Shown here: piece by piece, positions 24,877 to 32,778 of the stretch | How the letters are laid out: every line of letters starts with the position of its first letter | How positions within the stretch are numbered: position 1 is the stretch's first letter | Assembly (NCBI GenBank): GCA_039182515.1 | Contig: JBCDCE010000003.1 | Location: 1-64,000, forward strand | Direction of reading: 5' to 3' | Length of the DNA: 64,000 bases | Source of the DNA: JBCDCE01 sp039182515 | Lineage (GTDB): Bacteria > Pseudomonadota > Alphaproteobacteria > Rhodobacterales > Rhodobacteraceae | The notes under the pieces: generated by a model | Seen by the model: only the letters and a program-made list of their open reading frames with translations | Told to the model about the DNA's origin: nothing | The model's database searches: none | Position numbers and translations under genes: made by a program

Positions 24877-25881
24877 ATGAGTGCGCGTGTCACCATGCGC
24901 GACGTGGCGCAGGCCGTGGGTATGTCGCCCATGACGGTCAGCCGTGCCCTGCGCGACGACCGTACGGTGAACGCCAAAACCCGCGCCCGCGTGCGGCAAG
25001 TCGCAGATGACCTTGGCTATGTTTACGACAGCACAGCCCAGGCCTTTCGAACCCAAAAGAGCGGCTTTGTCGCTGTGACCTTGCCGTCCGTGAACAATGC
25101 AAATTTTGCAGAGACCTTCCGGGCGTTAACGAGCGGGCTGGATGGATCCGGCCTGCAGCTTCTGCTGGGCAGTACCAACTACCGGGTTGCGCGCGAAGAA
25201 GAGCTGGTGCGCCAGCTTTTGACCCGCAATCCCGAAGCGCTCGTGTTGACCGGTGGGCACCACACAGAAGCCATGCGCGCGGTCGTGCGTGGCAGAGGCC
25301 TGCCCGTGATCGAGATGTGGGATTTGCCCGCCGATCCATTGGGGCATGTGGTTGGGTTCTCCAATGCAGATGCCATGGATCACATTGTGGCGCATTTAGT
25401 CTCTACTGGGCGACATAGGCTCGCATTTGTGGGAGCGTCTGAGGGCGCTGACATGCGCGGTGCTGTGCGTCGCGACGGTGTTGTGCGGGCTGCTCGGAAA
25501 CATGGGCTCCCTCAGGTGGCCATGATCGATGCGGGCCCTGCACCGGTTTCCATGCGCCACGGTGCGGCGGTCATTGAAGCCATGGGCAAAGAGGTGGCGC
25601 GATATGATGCGCTGGTCTGTGTTTCAGATCCTGTGGCCTTTGGCTGCATGACGGCTGTGCAGCGCATGGGGTTGAGCGTGCCCGACGATCTCGCGATTAC
25701 GGGCTTTGGTCACTTCGAGGTGGCAAAGGTTGCAAATCCGCGCATCACCACGGTGAACGTGCAGGCCGAAGCGATTGGCCGCCAGGTTGTGACTCTGTTA
25801 CAGGGGATTTTCGATGGTGAGGGGGAAGAACCCGTCACGATCGACGTGGGCTCTGAGCTGGTGCTGGGCGAAACAAGCTAG
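24877..25881 (+). CDS. LacI-family regulator of the idonate/gluconate cluster
   Basis: This 334-residue repressor has an N-terminal helix-turn-helix (TMRDVAQAVGMSPMTVSRALRD) and hinge helix, then a periplasmic-binding-protein-like effector domain. It resembles GntR/IdnR-type LacI proteins. It is the last gene of the idnO operon and is predicted to bind the paired operators at 22324-22351, giving autoregulation. Its last 4 bases overlap tail-to-tail with the next, opposite LacI gene. Confidence 0.9.
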   Translation: MSARVTMRDVAQAVGMSPMTVSRALRDDRTVNAKTRARVRQVADDLGYVYDSTAQAFRTQKSGFVAVTLPSVNNANFAETFRALTSGLDGSGLQLLLGSTNYRVAREEELVRQLLTRNPEALVLTGGHHTEAMRAVVRGRGLPVIEMWDLPADPLGHVVGFSNADAMDHIVAHLVSTGRHRLAFVGASEGADMRGAVRRDGVVRAARKHGLPQVAMIDAGPAPVSMRHGAAVIEAMGKEVARYDALVCVSDPVAFGCMTAVQRMGLSVPDDLAITGFGHFEVAKVANPRITTVNVQAEAIGRQVVTLLQGIFDGEGEEPVTIDVGSELVLGETS

Positions 25882-26921
25882 GCTTTGGCGTTGCGCACAG
25901 TTGAGCCAGGGATCAGCCTAAATCCAATGTCTGTGCAGGTGGGAACGGGCTCGTCTGTTAGCCGACCCATCATCATCTCAGCCGCTTTTTGACCCAGTTT
26001 TAGATGCGAGACATGGCAAGACGTCAGCCTTTGGGTCATCACCGAGGCGATGGGCAGATCCCCCCATCCGGCAATGCCAATGTCTTGTGGGACACTGAGA
26101 CCTTTGCCCGCGCAATATTGCAAGCCGCCGAAGGCCATGGCGTCGTTCTGAAAGAAAATACACTCGATGTCCCGGGCGGAGCCCAAGAGCTGCTCGGTGC
26201 CGTAAAAGCCAGGGTAATAGGTGGCCGTGTCATGCAGACAGAGCTGTTTGACCACAGCGCCCCCCGCCCCTTCGACCGCTTTGCAAAAGCCGTTGAGCCG
26301 CTCCGTGGCGGCGTTGGCGGTGTCGTGGGACGTGCCGACATAGCCGAGGTTCTTATATCCCAGCGAAGTGAGGTATCGGCCCATATCAAAGCCGCTGTCG
26401 AAGTGGTTGATGCCCACGCTCATGTCGAGCGGGGCGGCGTTGAGATCCCAGATCTCCACCACCGGAATACCCGCGTTTCGCAGCATCTCTGTGGCGCGCG
26501 GGGAGTGGTAGCGCCCTGTCAGGATCAGGCCTGCAGGCTGCCAAGACAGAACGGTTCGTATCCAGTTCTCTTCTTCCTTCTGCGTGTGCTGCGTGAGGCC
26601 CAAAACGGACTGATATCCGAAGGTGCCAAGCTTGCGATCGATGCCTTCCAACACTTGCGCAAAGACCTCGTTTCCGAGGTCGGGGATCGACACGCCGATG
26701 AAGGTGGAGCTTTGGTCACCGGCAAAAACCGTGGCCAGGCGATTCGGCAGGTAGCCCAAGATGTCTACCTGCTCCATGACCTTGACGCGGGTTTCTTCGG
26801 AGTAACCGCCTTCTCCGCGCAAAACACGGCTTGCGGTCATCTTTGAGACTCCCGCCGCAAGTGCCACTTGTGATAGGCTTACCTTATTGTTTTTGCTCTT
26901 TTTTTCCACTTTATCAGCCAT
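25878..26921 (-). CDS. LacI-family regulator of the sugar ABC transporters
   Basis: This 347-residue LacI repressor has the DNA-binding segment VSLSQVALAAGVSKMTASRVLRG after a lysine-rich leader, and a sugar-binding core. It is divergent from the ABC transporter operon starting at 27037. Two identical 12-bp sites flank the control region, one starting 6 bases upstream of its own ATG, so autorepression and control of the transporters are both likely. It resembles the neighbouring LacI protein in layout but has distinct operator sequences (GTTACGGGTAAC against GTTATCGATAAC). Confidence 0.9.
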   Translation of the reverse strand: MADKVEKKSKNNKVSLSQVALAAGVSKMTASRVLRGEGGYSEETRVKVMEQVDILGYLPNRLATVFAGDQSSTFIGVSIPDLGNEVFAQVLEGIDRKLGTFGYQSVLGLTQHTQKEEENWIRTVLSWQPAGLILTGRYHSPRATEMLRNAGIPVVEIWDLNAAPLDMSVGINHFDSGFDMGRYLTSLGYKNLGYVGTSHDTANAATERLNGFCKAVEGAGGAVVKQLCLHDTATYYPGFYGTEQLLGSARDIECIFFQNDAMAFGGLQYCAGKGLSVPQDIGIAGWGDLPIASVMTQRLTSCHVSHLKLGQKAAEMMMGRLTDEPVPTCTDIGFRLIPGSTVRNAKA

Positions 26922-26926
26922 TTTAC

Positions 26927-26938
26927 GTTACGGGTAAC
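26927..26938 (+). promoter_or_regulatory. LacI-type operator, copy 1
   Basis: GTTACGGGTAAC lies just upstream of the LacI start codon at 26921. It is an imperfect palindrome of the LacI/GntR type and is repeated exactly at 26984-26995, 57 bp away (about 5.4 helical turns). Confidence 0.65.
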
Positions 26939-26945
26939 TTATGCC

Positions 26946-26995
26946 TTGACACACAGCTCTATCTGCGATGATGTTAATGGAATGTTACGGGTAAC
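26946..26995 (+). promoter_or_regulatory. ABC operon promoter region with operator copy 2
   Basis: TTGACA at 26946-26951 is a good -35 element; the -10 is less clear (around GATGTT at 26970-26975). The second GTTACGGGTAAC covers 26984-26995, close to the expected transcription start, so a bound repressor would block initiation. The first gene begins at 27037. Confidence 0.55.
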
Positions 26996-27036
26996 TCAAC
27001 GGGGAGGTTGAGCCCTGCAACCCCGGAGGAGCCGCA

Positions 27037-28563
27037 ATGCCAGACCTGCAGACAGGTTTGTTTTTCGACAGCATCGACAAGCATTTTGGCGGGACTTACG
27101 CGCTGAAAGACGTGTCTTTGAGCGTCGGGCGCGGTGAGATCGTGGCGCTCCTGGGCGAGAACGGCGCGGGCAAATCCACCCTGATTAAGGTACTGGGCGG
27201 CATCCATATGCCCGACGCAGGGCGGGTGCTGATTGACGGTGCGCCGTACCAACACAAACCTGCAGGGTTTGGCGAGCGCCAGAAGGTGGCGTTTATTCAC
27301 CAAGACCTTGGTCTCATCGAATGGATGACCGTGGCTGAAAACATCAGCCTCGCGCTTGGGTTCTCGCGTAAGAACGGTTTGATCCGCTGGGCGGATGTGG
27401 AGCGCTTTGCCGTTGAGGCCTTGCGCAAGGTTGATGCGGATTTTGATCCCACAACGCGTATTGAGGACCTGACGCGTACGGAGAAGTCTTTGGTCGCTAT
27501 TGCGCGCGCGCTTGCTGTGGACAGCGAATTTTTGGTGTTGGATGAGCCTACTGCTTCATTGCCTGCAGATGAGGTTGAGCGGCTCTTCACCGCACTCAGA
27601 CCCCTGCGCGAGCGCGGCGTTGGGATGATTTATGTCTCACACCGGCTCGATGAGATTTTCCAGATTGCAGACCGCGTGGCAGTGCTCAGGGACGGTGCGA
27701 TGGTCGGCGTGCGCAGCATTGATCACACAACGCCGGAAGAACTTGTGCAGAAGATCGTTGGCCGCAAAACCCGGGAGACGGCGAAAGCCAGTCAAGCCAT
27801 TGGCGCGCCCGTTTTGTCTCTGAAAGAATTTGAAGTGGCGGGCATGCAAAAGCTCGATTTTGCACTTCAGGAAAATGAGGTCTTGGGCCTTGTGGGGTTG
27901 CGCGGCGCTGGGCATGAGGCGATTTCGCGGGCCTTGTTTGGGTTGCTCCCTTTTGAAGGCACCGTGACGCTGGATGGCAAAGCGCCCGATCTCAGCACGC
28001 CGCAAAAAGCGCTTCATTCTGGCGTCGGTTTGGTGGCCAAGGACCGCACGGAGGAATCCGTCGCCATGAGCCTCTCGATCCGTGAAAATACGTTTTTGAA
28101 CCCTGAAGGTGTGGGTCGCAATCTGCTCAGCCTCTTGTCGCCTAAGACTGAGGCTGATCGCGCGGCGATCATTGGTGCGGAGCTCGGCCTTTCGCCAAAT
28201 GATCCGACGCTGGCCATTGAGGCTTTGTCGGGTGGCAATCAGCAGAAGGTTGTTATCGGTCGTTGGCTTGCCACAAAACGCAAGCTCTTGATCTGCGAGG
28301 ATCCAACCGCAGGCGTGGATGTGGGCGCCAAGTCCGAGATCTATGCTTTGCTCAATCGGGCTTTGGCAGACGGCGTGGCCATCCTGATCACGTCCACAGA
28401 TTTCGAAGAGATCGCCACCATCTGCCACCGCGCGATTGTGTTCAGCCAAGGGGCGATTGTGGATGAGCTCAGCGGCACGCGGCTGACTACCGAAAACCTC
28501 ATTCAATCGGCGTCAGCTGGGAACATCGAGAAGCAGGGAGGCGGGGCAAATGCAGTCGCTTGA
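27037..28563 (+). CDS. Sugar ABC transporter ATPase, two-domain (RbsA-type)
   Basis: This 508-residue protein has two fused ABC domains. The first has Walker A GENGAGKST and Walker B FLVLDEPTASL but a diverged signature (DLTRTEKSLVAIARAL). The second has a degenerate Walker A region (GLRGAGHEAIS), the signature LSGGNQQKVVIGRWL and CEDPTAGVDVG. This asymmetry is normal for RbsA/MglA-type proteins. It energises import by the permease and binding protein that follow. GGAGGAG precedes the ATG, and its end overlaps the permease gene by 14 bases. Confidence 0.93.
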   Translation: MPDLQTGLFFDSIDKHFGGTYALKDVSLSVGRGEIVALLGENGAGKSTLIKVLGGIHMPDAGRVLIDGAPYQHKPAGFGERQKVAFIHQDLGLIEWMTVAENISLALGFSRKNGLIRWADVERFAVEALRKVDADFDPTTRIEDLTRTEKSLVAIARALAVDSEFLVLDEPTASLPADEVERLFTALRPLRERGVGMIYVSHRLDEIFQIADRVAVLRDGAMVGVRSIDHTTPEELVQKIVGRKTRETAKASQAIGAPVLSLKEFEVAGMQKLDFALQENEVLGLVGLRGAGHEAISRALFGLLPFEGTVTLDGKAPDLSTPQKALHSGVGLVAKDRTEESVAMSLSIRENTFLNPEGVGRNLLSLLSPKTEADRAAIIGAELGLSPNDPTLAIEALSGGNQQKVVIGRWLATKRKLLICEDPTAGVDVGAKSEIYALLNRALADGVAILITSTDFEEIATICHRAIVFSQGAIVDELSGTRLTTENLIQSASAGNIEKQGGGANAVA

Positions 28564-29572
28564 ATCCGGAGCCTTAGAACCCACAAAGGCCGAGTTGAAA
28601 GGCCTCAGCTTTGGCGGGCGCTTGATGCGGTTCTTGCCCGTTTATGGGCTGGTGATCCTCACTGTTTTCCTGATTGGGCTCTTTTCGGTTCTGTTGCCCA
28701 ACACGTTTCCCACGATGTTGAACCTTCGCTCGATCATCTCCGACAAAGCCATTATTGCGCTATTGTCTTTGGGGGCGATGATCCCAATGGCAGCAGGTCG
28801 GATTGACCTCACGGTCGGCTATGGGATCGTGCTTTGGCACATCCTAGCCATCAGCCTGCAAACCCAGTTGGGCTTGCCTTGGCCAATGGCTGTGGGGCTT
28901 GTTTTGATCCTGGGAGCTTTGACGGGGTTCTTCAACGGCTTGCTTGTCGAAGTGGCAAAGATCGACAGTTTCATCGCCACGCTTGGCACGGGCACTGTGC
29001 TTTATGCGTTGGCTTTGTGGCACACGGGTGGACGCCAGATGGTGGGGCTTTTGCCAGACGGATTTTATGCGCTCAACACCACCTTCGTCTTCGGGTTGCC
29101 GATCACCGCTTACTATTTGCTCGTCATCACGGTCGTGATGTGGATCGTGCTCGAATACACGCCTATGGGGCGCTACCTCTATGCCATCGGCGCAAACCAG
29201 CGCGCCGCTCAGCTCAACGGCATTCCCACCCGCAAGTATGTGATTAGCGCCTTTGTGGCCTCTGGCACGATGACCGCTTTGGCTGGTGTTTTGCTCGCAG
29301 CTAAACTGCGGATTGGGCAGGCCTCCGTGGGGCTGGAGTTTCTGTTGCCCGCGCTTGTCGGGGCCTTTCTTGGCTCCACGACGATCAAGCCTGGGCGCGT
29401 CAATGTGTGGGGCACCGTTGTGGGTGTGGTCATCTTGGCGGTGGGCATTTCAGGTATTCAACAATTTGGCGGCTCCTTCTGGGTCGAGCCGCTTTTTAAC
29501 GGAGTTACTCTGCTCGTTGCCATTGGCATCGCAGGATACGCGCAGCGCAAAAAAGGTGCAGATAAGCGCTGA
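28550..29572 (+). CDS. Sugar ABC transporter permease (RbsC-type)
   Basis: This 340-residue membrane protein of the ribose/galactoside permease family has about 9-10 membrane segments, the GRIDLTVGYGI loop equivalent to the family's G-G-I-D-L-S-V-G, and the cytoplasmic coupling motif AIGANQRAAQLNGI. It pairs with the ATPase at 27037 and the binding protein at 29657. The start overlaps the ATPase end by 14 bases. Confidence 0.92.
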   Translation: MQSLESGALEPTKAELKGLSFGGRLMRFLPVYGLVILTVFLIGLFSVLLPNTFPTMLNLRSIISDKAIIALLSLGAMIPMAAGRIDLTVGYGIVLWHILAISLQTQLGLPWPMAVGLVLILGALTGFFNGLLVEVAKIDSFIATLGTGTVLYALALWHTGGRQMVGLLPDGFYALNTTFVFGLPITAYYLLVITVVMWIVLEYTPMGRYLYAIGANQRAAQLNGIPTRKYVISAFVASGTMTALAGVLLAAKLRIGQASVGLEFLLPALVGAFLGSTTIKPGRVNVWGTVVGVVILAVGISGIQQFGGSFWVEPLFNGVTLLVAIGIAGYAQRKKGADKR

Positions 29573-29636
29573 CGCAGCGCCTTTGGTTTTGGCTCGGCCC
29601 TAACGGCTTGGCGCAAAATCACAGGCGAATGGAAGA

Positions 29637-29652
29637 CATTGCAAAGGGAGGA
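29637..29652 (+). promoter_or_regulatory. Conserved ribosome-binding leader of a binding-protein gene
   Basis: CATTGCAAAGGGAGGA precedes the first binding-protein ATG by a few bases. The identical 16-mer recurs at 32757-32772 before the second binding-protein gene, although the two proteins differ. Confidence 0.6.
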
Positions 29653-29656
29653 CACG

Positions 29657-30697
29657 ATGCAAAAAAGAACATTTATGGCGGGGCTTTTGGCCACAACCGT
29701 GATGGTCTCACTGCCCGTCTTGGCGGCAGAATGGGATGGCCCCACAACCGGGCCTATGGCGGCAAGCGGTAAGTCTATTGTGGTTGTCGCGGGGGACCTA
29801 AAAAACGGTGGTATCCTTGGTGTAACCACCGGTGTGGAAGAAGCAGCTGAAAAGATCGGCTGGGATGTGCGCGTGCTCGATGGTGCAGGCTCGATCCAGG
29901 GCCGCACAGCGGCAATCGGCCAAGCTTTGGCGCTCAAAGCGGATGGGATCATCATCAACGGCTTTGACGCGGTGGAACAGCAGGCAGCCCTCGAAGGCGT
30001 TGTGGCGGCAGATGTGCCCATGGTGGCTTGGCACTCTGGGCCAAAGATCGGCTGCGATGCCCCTGGTGGGATTTTTGCCAATGTCTCCACGGATGCCATG
30101 ACCGTCTCGGAAGTCGCGGCCAATTGGGCGCTTGAAGACGGCGGCAAAGACATCGGCGTCGTGATCTTCACAGACAGCACCTATCAGATCGCCATCGACA
30201 AAGCGGACCGGCTCAAGGAGACCGTTGAGGCCGCAGGCGGCACCGTGCTCGAATATGTCGACACGCCGATTGCCGATACGTCCACACGCATGGGCGCTCT
30301 GACCACATCGCTCCTACAAAAATATGGCGCAAGCTGGACCCACGCTTTGGCGATCAATGATCTCTATTTTGATTTCATGGGTCCCTCATTGGCGGCTGCA
30401 GGCCTGTCTCCAGATGCTGGGCCGCAAGCTGGCTCAGCAGGTGACGGATCAGAGGCAGCGTTCCAACGCATTCGGTCCAACGGCTATCAGGCGATTACCG
30501 TGGCAGAGCCTTTGAACTTGCAAGGCTGGCAGCTCGTGGATGAGCTGAACCGCGCGCTGCAAGGCGAACCCTGCTCGGGCTATATCACGTCGCCGGCGCT
30601 CGTGACGCCAGAAGGTTTGGCCAAGCTCGGCGATAGCAATCAGTTTGATCCCGATATTCCTTACCGCGACGCTTACGCGGGGATCTGGGGCAAGTAG
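29657..30697 (+). CDS. Sugar ABC transporter substrate-binding protein
   Basis: This 346-residue periplasmic protein has a signal peptide (MQKRTFMAGLLATTVMV, cleavage after LAA near residue 24) and a type I periplasmic-binding fold (VVVAGDLKNGGILGVTTGVEEAAEKIGW, DGIIINGFDAVEQQAAL). The ATG at 29657 follows AGGGAGGA. It completes the first ABC system with the genes at 27037 and 28550. The ligand cannot be read; the pathway context suggests a sugar, aldonate or lactone. A stem-loop follows the stop codon. Confidence 0.9.
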   Translation: MQKRTFMAGLLATTVMVSLPVLAAEWDGPTTGPMAASGKSIVVVAGDLKNGGILGVTTGVEEAAEKIGWDVRVLDGAGSIQGRTAAIGQALALKADGIIINGFDAVEQQAALEGVVAADVPMVAWHSGPKIGCDAPGGIFANVSTDAMTVSEVAANWALEDGGKDIGVVIFTDSTYQIAIDKADRLKETVEAAGGTVLEYVDTPIADTSTRMGALTTSLLQKYGASWTHALAINDLYFDFMGPSLAAAGLSPDAGPQAGSAGDGSEAAFQRIRSNGYQAITVAEPLNLQGWQLVDELNRALQGEPCSGYITSPALVTPEGLAKLGDSNQFDPDIPYRDAYAGIWGK

Positions 30698-30710
30698 AGG
30701 TTTCTCCCTG

Positions 30711-30748
30711 GCAGGGTCCCTCGGGTGTGTGACGGGGCCCTGCATTTT
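30711..30748 (+). terminator. Hairpin after the first sugar-binding protein
   Basis: GCAGGGTCCC (30711-30720) pairs with GGGGCCCTGC (30734-30743), one wobble, followed by ATTTT. It looks like an intrinsic terminator or attenuator separating the first ABC system from the second. Confidence 0.65.
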
Positions 30749-30806
30749 AACCAATTCAATCGGCGCGGATCTGCGCCACCCAAGCTTATTCGCGGAGCAA
30801 ATCGCA

Positions 30807-31568
30807 ATGGCACATGAACCGCTTGTCCAAATGACGGGCATAACCAAACGTTTCGGCGGCGTGACCGCTTTGCAGGACGTCAATCTGAGTGCCTATGCGG
30901 GCGAAGTGCTGGCGATTGTTGGCGACAACGGCGCAGGTAAATCGACCCTGATCAAGGTGTTGACGGGTGTCTATCAGCCAACCGAGGGAGAGATCTATCT
31001 CGACGGCGAGAAGATCGAGTTTTCCAATCACGCGGACGCTGCGCGCGCGGGCATTGATGCGGTGTATCAAACGCTTGCCTTGGCGGATCATCTCGATCCG
31101 GCCGCAAACATGTTTTTGGGCAATGAGCTGACCAAGAAGGTCTTTGGCATCACCGTGCTCGACAATAAGAAAATGCGCTCCGAGACCGAGCGGGTTTTGA
31201 TGGAGCGCCTAGGCGTGCGCTTGAAATCCCTGGATGCGCCAACTGACAGTCTGTCGGGTGGGCAACGTCAGGCCGTGGCCATTGCGCGGGCGGTTTATCA
31301 CGAAGGCCTTCGGGTGCTGGTGATGGACGAGCCCACAGCAGCGCTTGGTCCGCAAGAAACTGCGCGCACCCTCAAGCTGATCAAAGCGCTCAAATCGCAA
31401 GGTTTGGCCGTGATCCTGATCAGCCACTCGCTCGACGATGTTTTTGAAGTGGCAGACCGCGTGCATGTGCAGCGCCGAGGCCAATGCGTGGGCGTGGCGC
31501 TCACGTCTGAGAGTTCGACCCAAGAGGTTTTGGGCATGATCGTTGGTGCCAAGGAGGACGCAGCATGA
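30807..31568 (+). CDS. Sugar ABC transporter ATPase, single-domain (FrcA-type)
   Basis: This 253-residue ATPase has one ABC domain: Walker A GDNGAGKST, Q-loop region DAVYQTLALAD, signature DSLSGGQRQAVAIARAV and Walker B VLVMDEPTAALG. This is shorter than RbsA and like FrcA of fructose importers. The frame opens earlier, but the ATG at 30807 has GGAG upstream and starts the homologous region. Its end overlaps the permease gene by 4 bases. Confidence 0.92.
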   Translation: MAHEPLVQMTGITKRFGGVTALQDVNLSAYAGEVLAIVGDNGAGKSTLIKVLTGVYQPTEGEIYLDGEKIEFSNHADAARAGIDAVYQTLALADHLDPAANMFLGNELTKKVFGITVLDNKKMRSETERVLMERLGVRLKSLDAPTDSLSGGQRQAVAIARAVYHEGLRVLVMDEPTAALGPQETARTLKLIKALKSQGLAVILISHSLDDVFEVADRVHVQRRGQCVGVALTSESSTQEVLGMIVGAKEDAA

Positions 31569-32692
31569 ACACCGCCGTAGATCCAAACTATAAGCCACCG
31601 CTCGGCGAGAGGCTTGAACCCTATATGGCTGTCATAGCCCCGATGGCGATGATCGTTGCGATCTTTCTCTTTATGGCTGTGGCCTCGCCGGATCGCTTTT
31701 ACCGCATAAGCAATCTCGAGCTGATTTTGCAGGATGCCGCGCTCTATATGCCGATGGCCATGGCCATGACCTTTGTCATTACCCAGCGCGGCATTGATCT
31801 GTCGGTGGGTTCCGTGGCGGTGCTGTCGGCGATCATTATGGCCTTTCTCGTGAAGCAATACGGATTTTCGATCTATGTGGGCATTCCGATTGCGCTCACG
31901 ATTGGGGCGCTCTTGGGCTTGATCAATGGGCTCGTGATAACGCGCTTTAATGTGCCCGATCTGATCGGCACGCTTGCGATGGATCTGGTCTACAAAGGGC
32001 TGGCGCTCTTGCTGGCCAAAGGGCTCGTACTGGCGCGGTTTCCAGAGGTGCTCACGGAGATTGGCCGGGGCCAAACGCCCTTCTTCATTCCCACGCCTGC
32101 AGTGATTGGCATGCTGACCATGGTGGCGGGCTATTACATCCTGCAGCGCACGCATTTTGGCCGCTATACGGTTGCGATTGGCTCGAGCCCTGAGTCCGCC
32201 GAGCTCACGGGTATCGGTGTGAAGCGCCACAAGGTTTACGCTTACGTGCTCTGTGGGGCCTGTGCGGCCTTGGCGGGCCTTATGCTCACCGGCAAGCAAA
32301 ACGCTATCCAGGCCACCATGGCGCCCTTCTTCAATCTTCACGTGATTGCGGCTGTGGTTGTGGGGGGCACATCCCTCTTTGGGGGGCGTGCGTCGATCAT
32401 CGGATCGTTCTCAGGTGTGCTCTTGCTCGCCATGATGCTGAACGCGCTGGTGACCCTGCGCATCGAGTTCTTCTGGCAGCCTGTGGCCTCGGGCTTTGTG
32501 ATCATCAGCTCGGTCGCGCTTTATGCCTGGATCCAGAAGAAAGACCGCGATGGTGCGGGTGGCTGGTTCGCAGATCTAAAAACTGCGGAAGGTCAGAAAT
32601 TAATGCGCTTTTCAGCGCTCTTGATTGGCGTCTTGATTGCCCTTTTGGCAATTGGCGGCGTCTTTGCTGGGGACACCGTGAACAGCGGCTAA
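31565..32692 (+). CDS. Sugar ABC transporter permease of the second system
   Basis: This 375-residue membrane protein has the family loop ITQRGIDLSVGSVAV and coupling segment AIGSSPESAELTGI, with about 10 membrane segments. It is somewhat longer than the first permease because of a C-terminal tail that includes an extra hydrophobic stretch (FSALLIGVLIALLAIGGVF). It works with the single-domain ATPase at 30807 and the LuxP-like protein at 32779. Confidence 0.92.
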   Translation: MNTAVDPNYKPPLGERLEPYMAVIAPMAMIVAIFLFMAVASPDRFYRISNLELILQDAALYMPMAMAMTFVITQRGIDLSVGSVAVLSAIIMAFLVKQYGFSIYVGIPIALTIGALLGLINGLVITRFNVPDLIGTLAMDLVYKGLALLLAKGLVLARFPEVLTEIGRGQTPFFIPTPAVIGMLTMVAGYYILQRTHFGRYTVAIGSSPESAELTGIGVKRHKVYAYVLCGACAALAGLMLTGKQNAIQATMAPFFNLHVIAAVVVGGTSLFGGRASIIGSFSGVLLLAMMLNALVTLRIEFFWQPVASGFVIISSVALYAWIQKKDRDGAGGWFADLKTAEGQKLMRFSALLIGVLIALLAIGGVFAGDTVNSG

Positions 32693-32710
32693 TCCGGCTT
32701 TTGCGGGGTG

Positions 32711-32741
32711 GCTGGGTCGGGGGTGCAGCCCCGACCACAGC
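32711..32741 (+). promoter_or_regulatory. Strong hairpin upstream of the LuxP-like gene
   Basis: GGTCGGGG and CCCCGACC form a perfect 8-bp stem with loop GTGCAG, extended by GCTG/CAGC across one bulged A. It lies between permease and binding-protein genes, about 35 bases before the start codon, and may protect or separately regulate the binding-protein message. Confidence 0.55.
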
Positions 32742-32756
32742 CGATGGCCCCGCTCT

Positions 32757-32772
32757 CATTGCAAAGGGAGGA
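32757..32772 (+). promoter_or_regulatory. Second copy of the conserved ribosome-binding leader
   Basis: CATTGCAAAGGGAGGA is identical to the sequence at 29637-29652 and precedes the ATG at 32779 by 6 bases. Confidence 0.6.
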
Positions 32773-32778
32773 ACCAAG

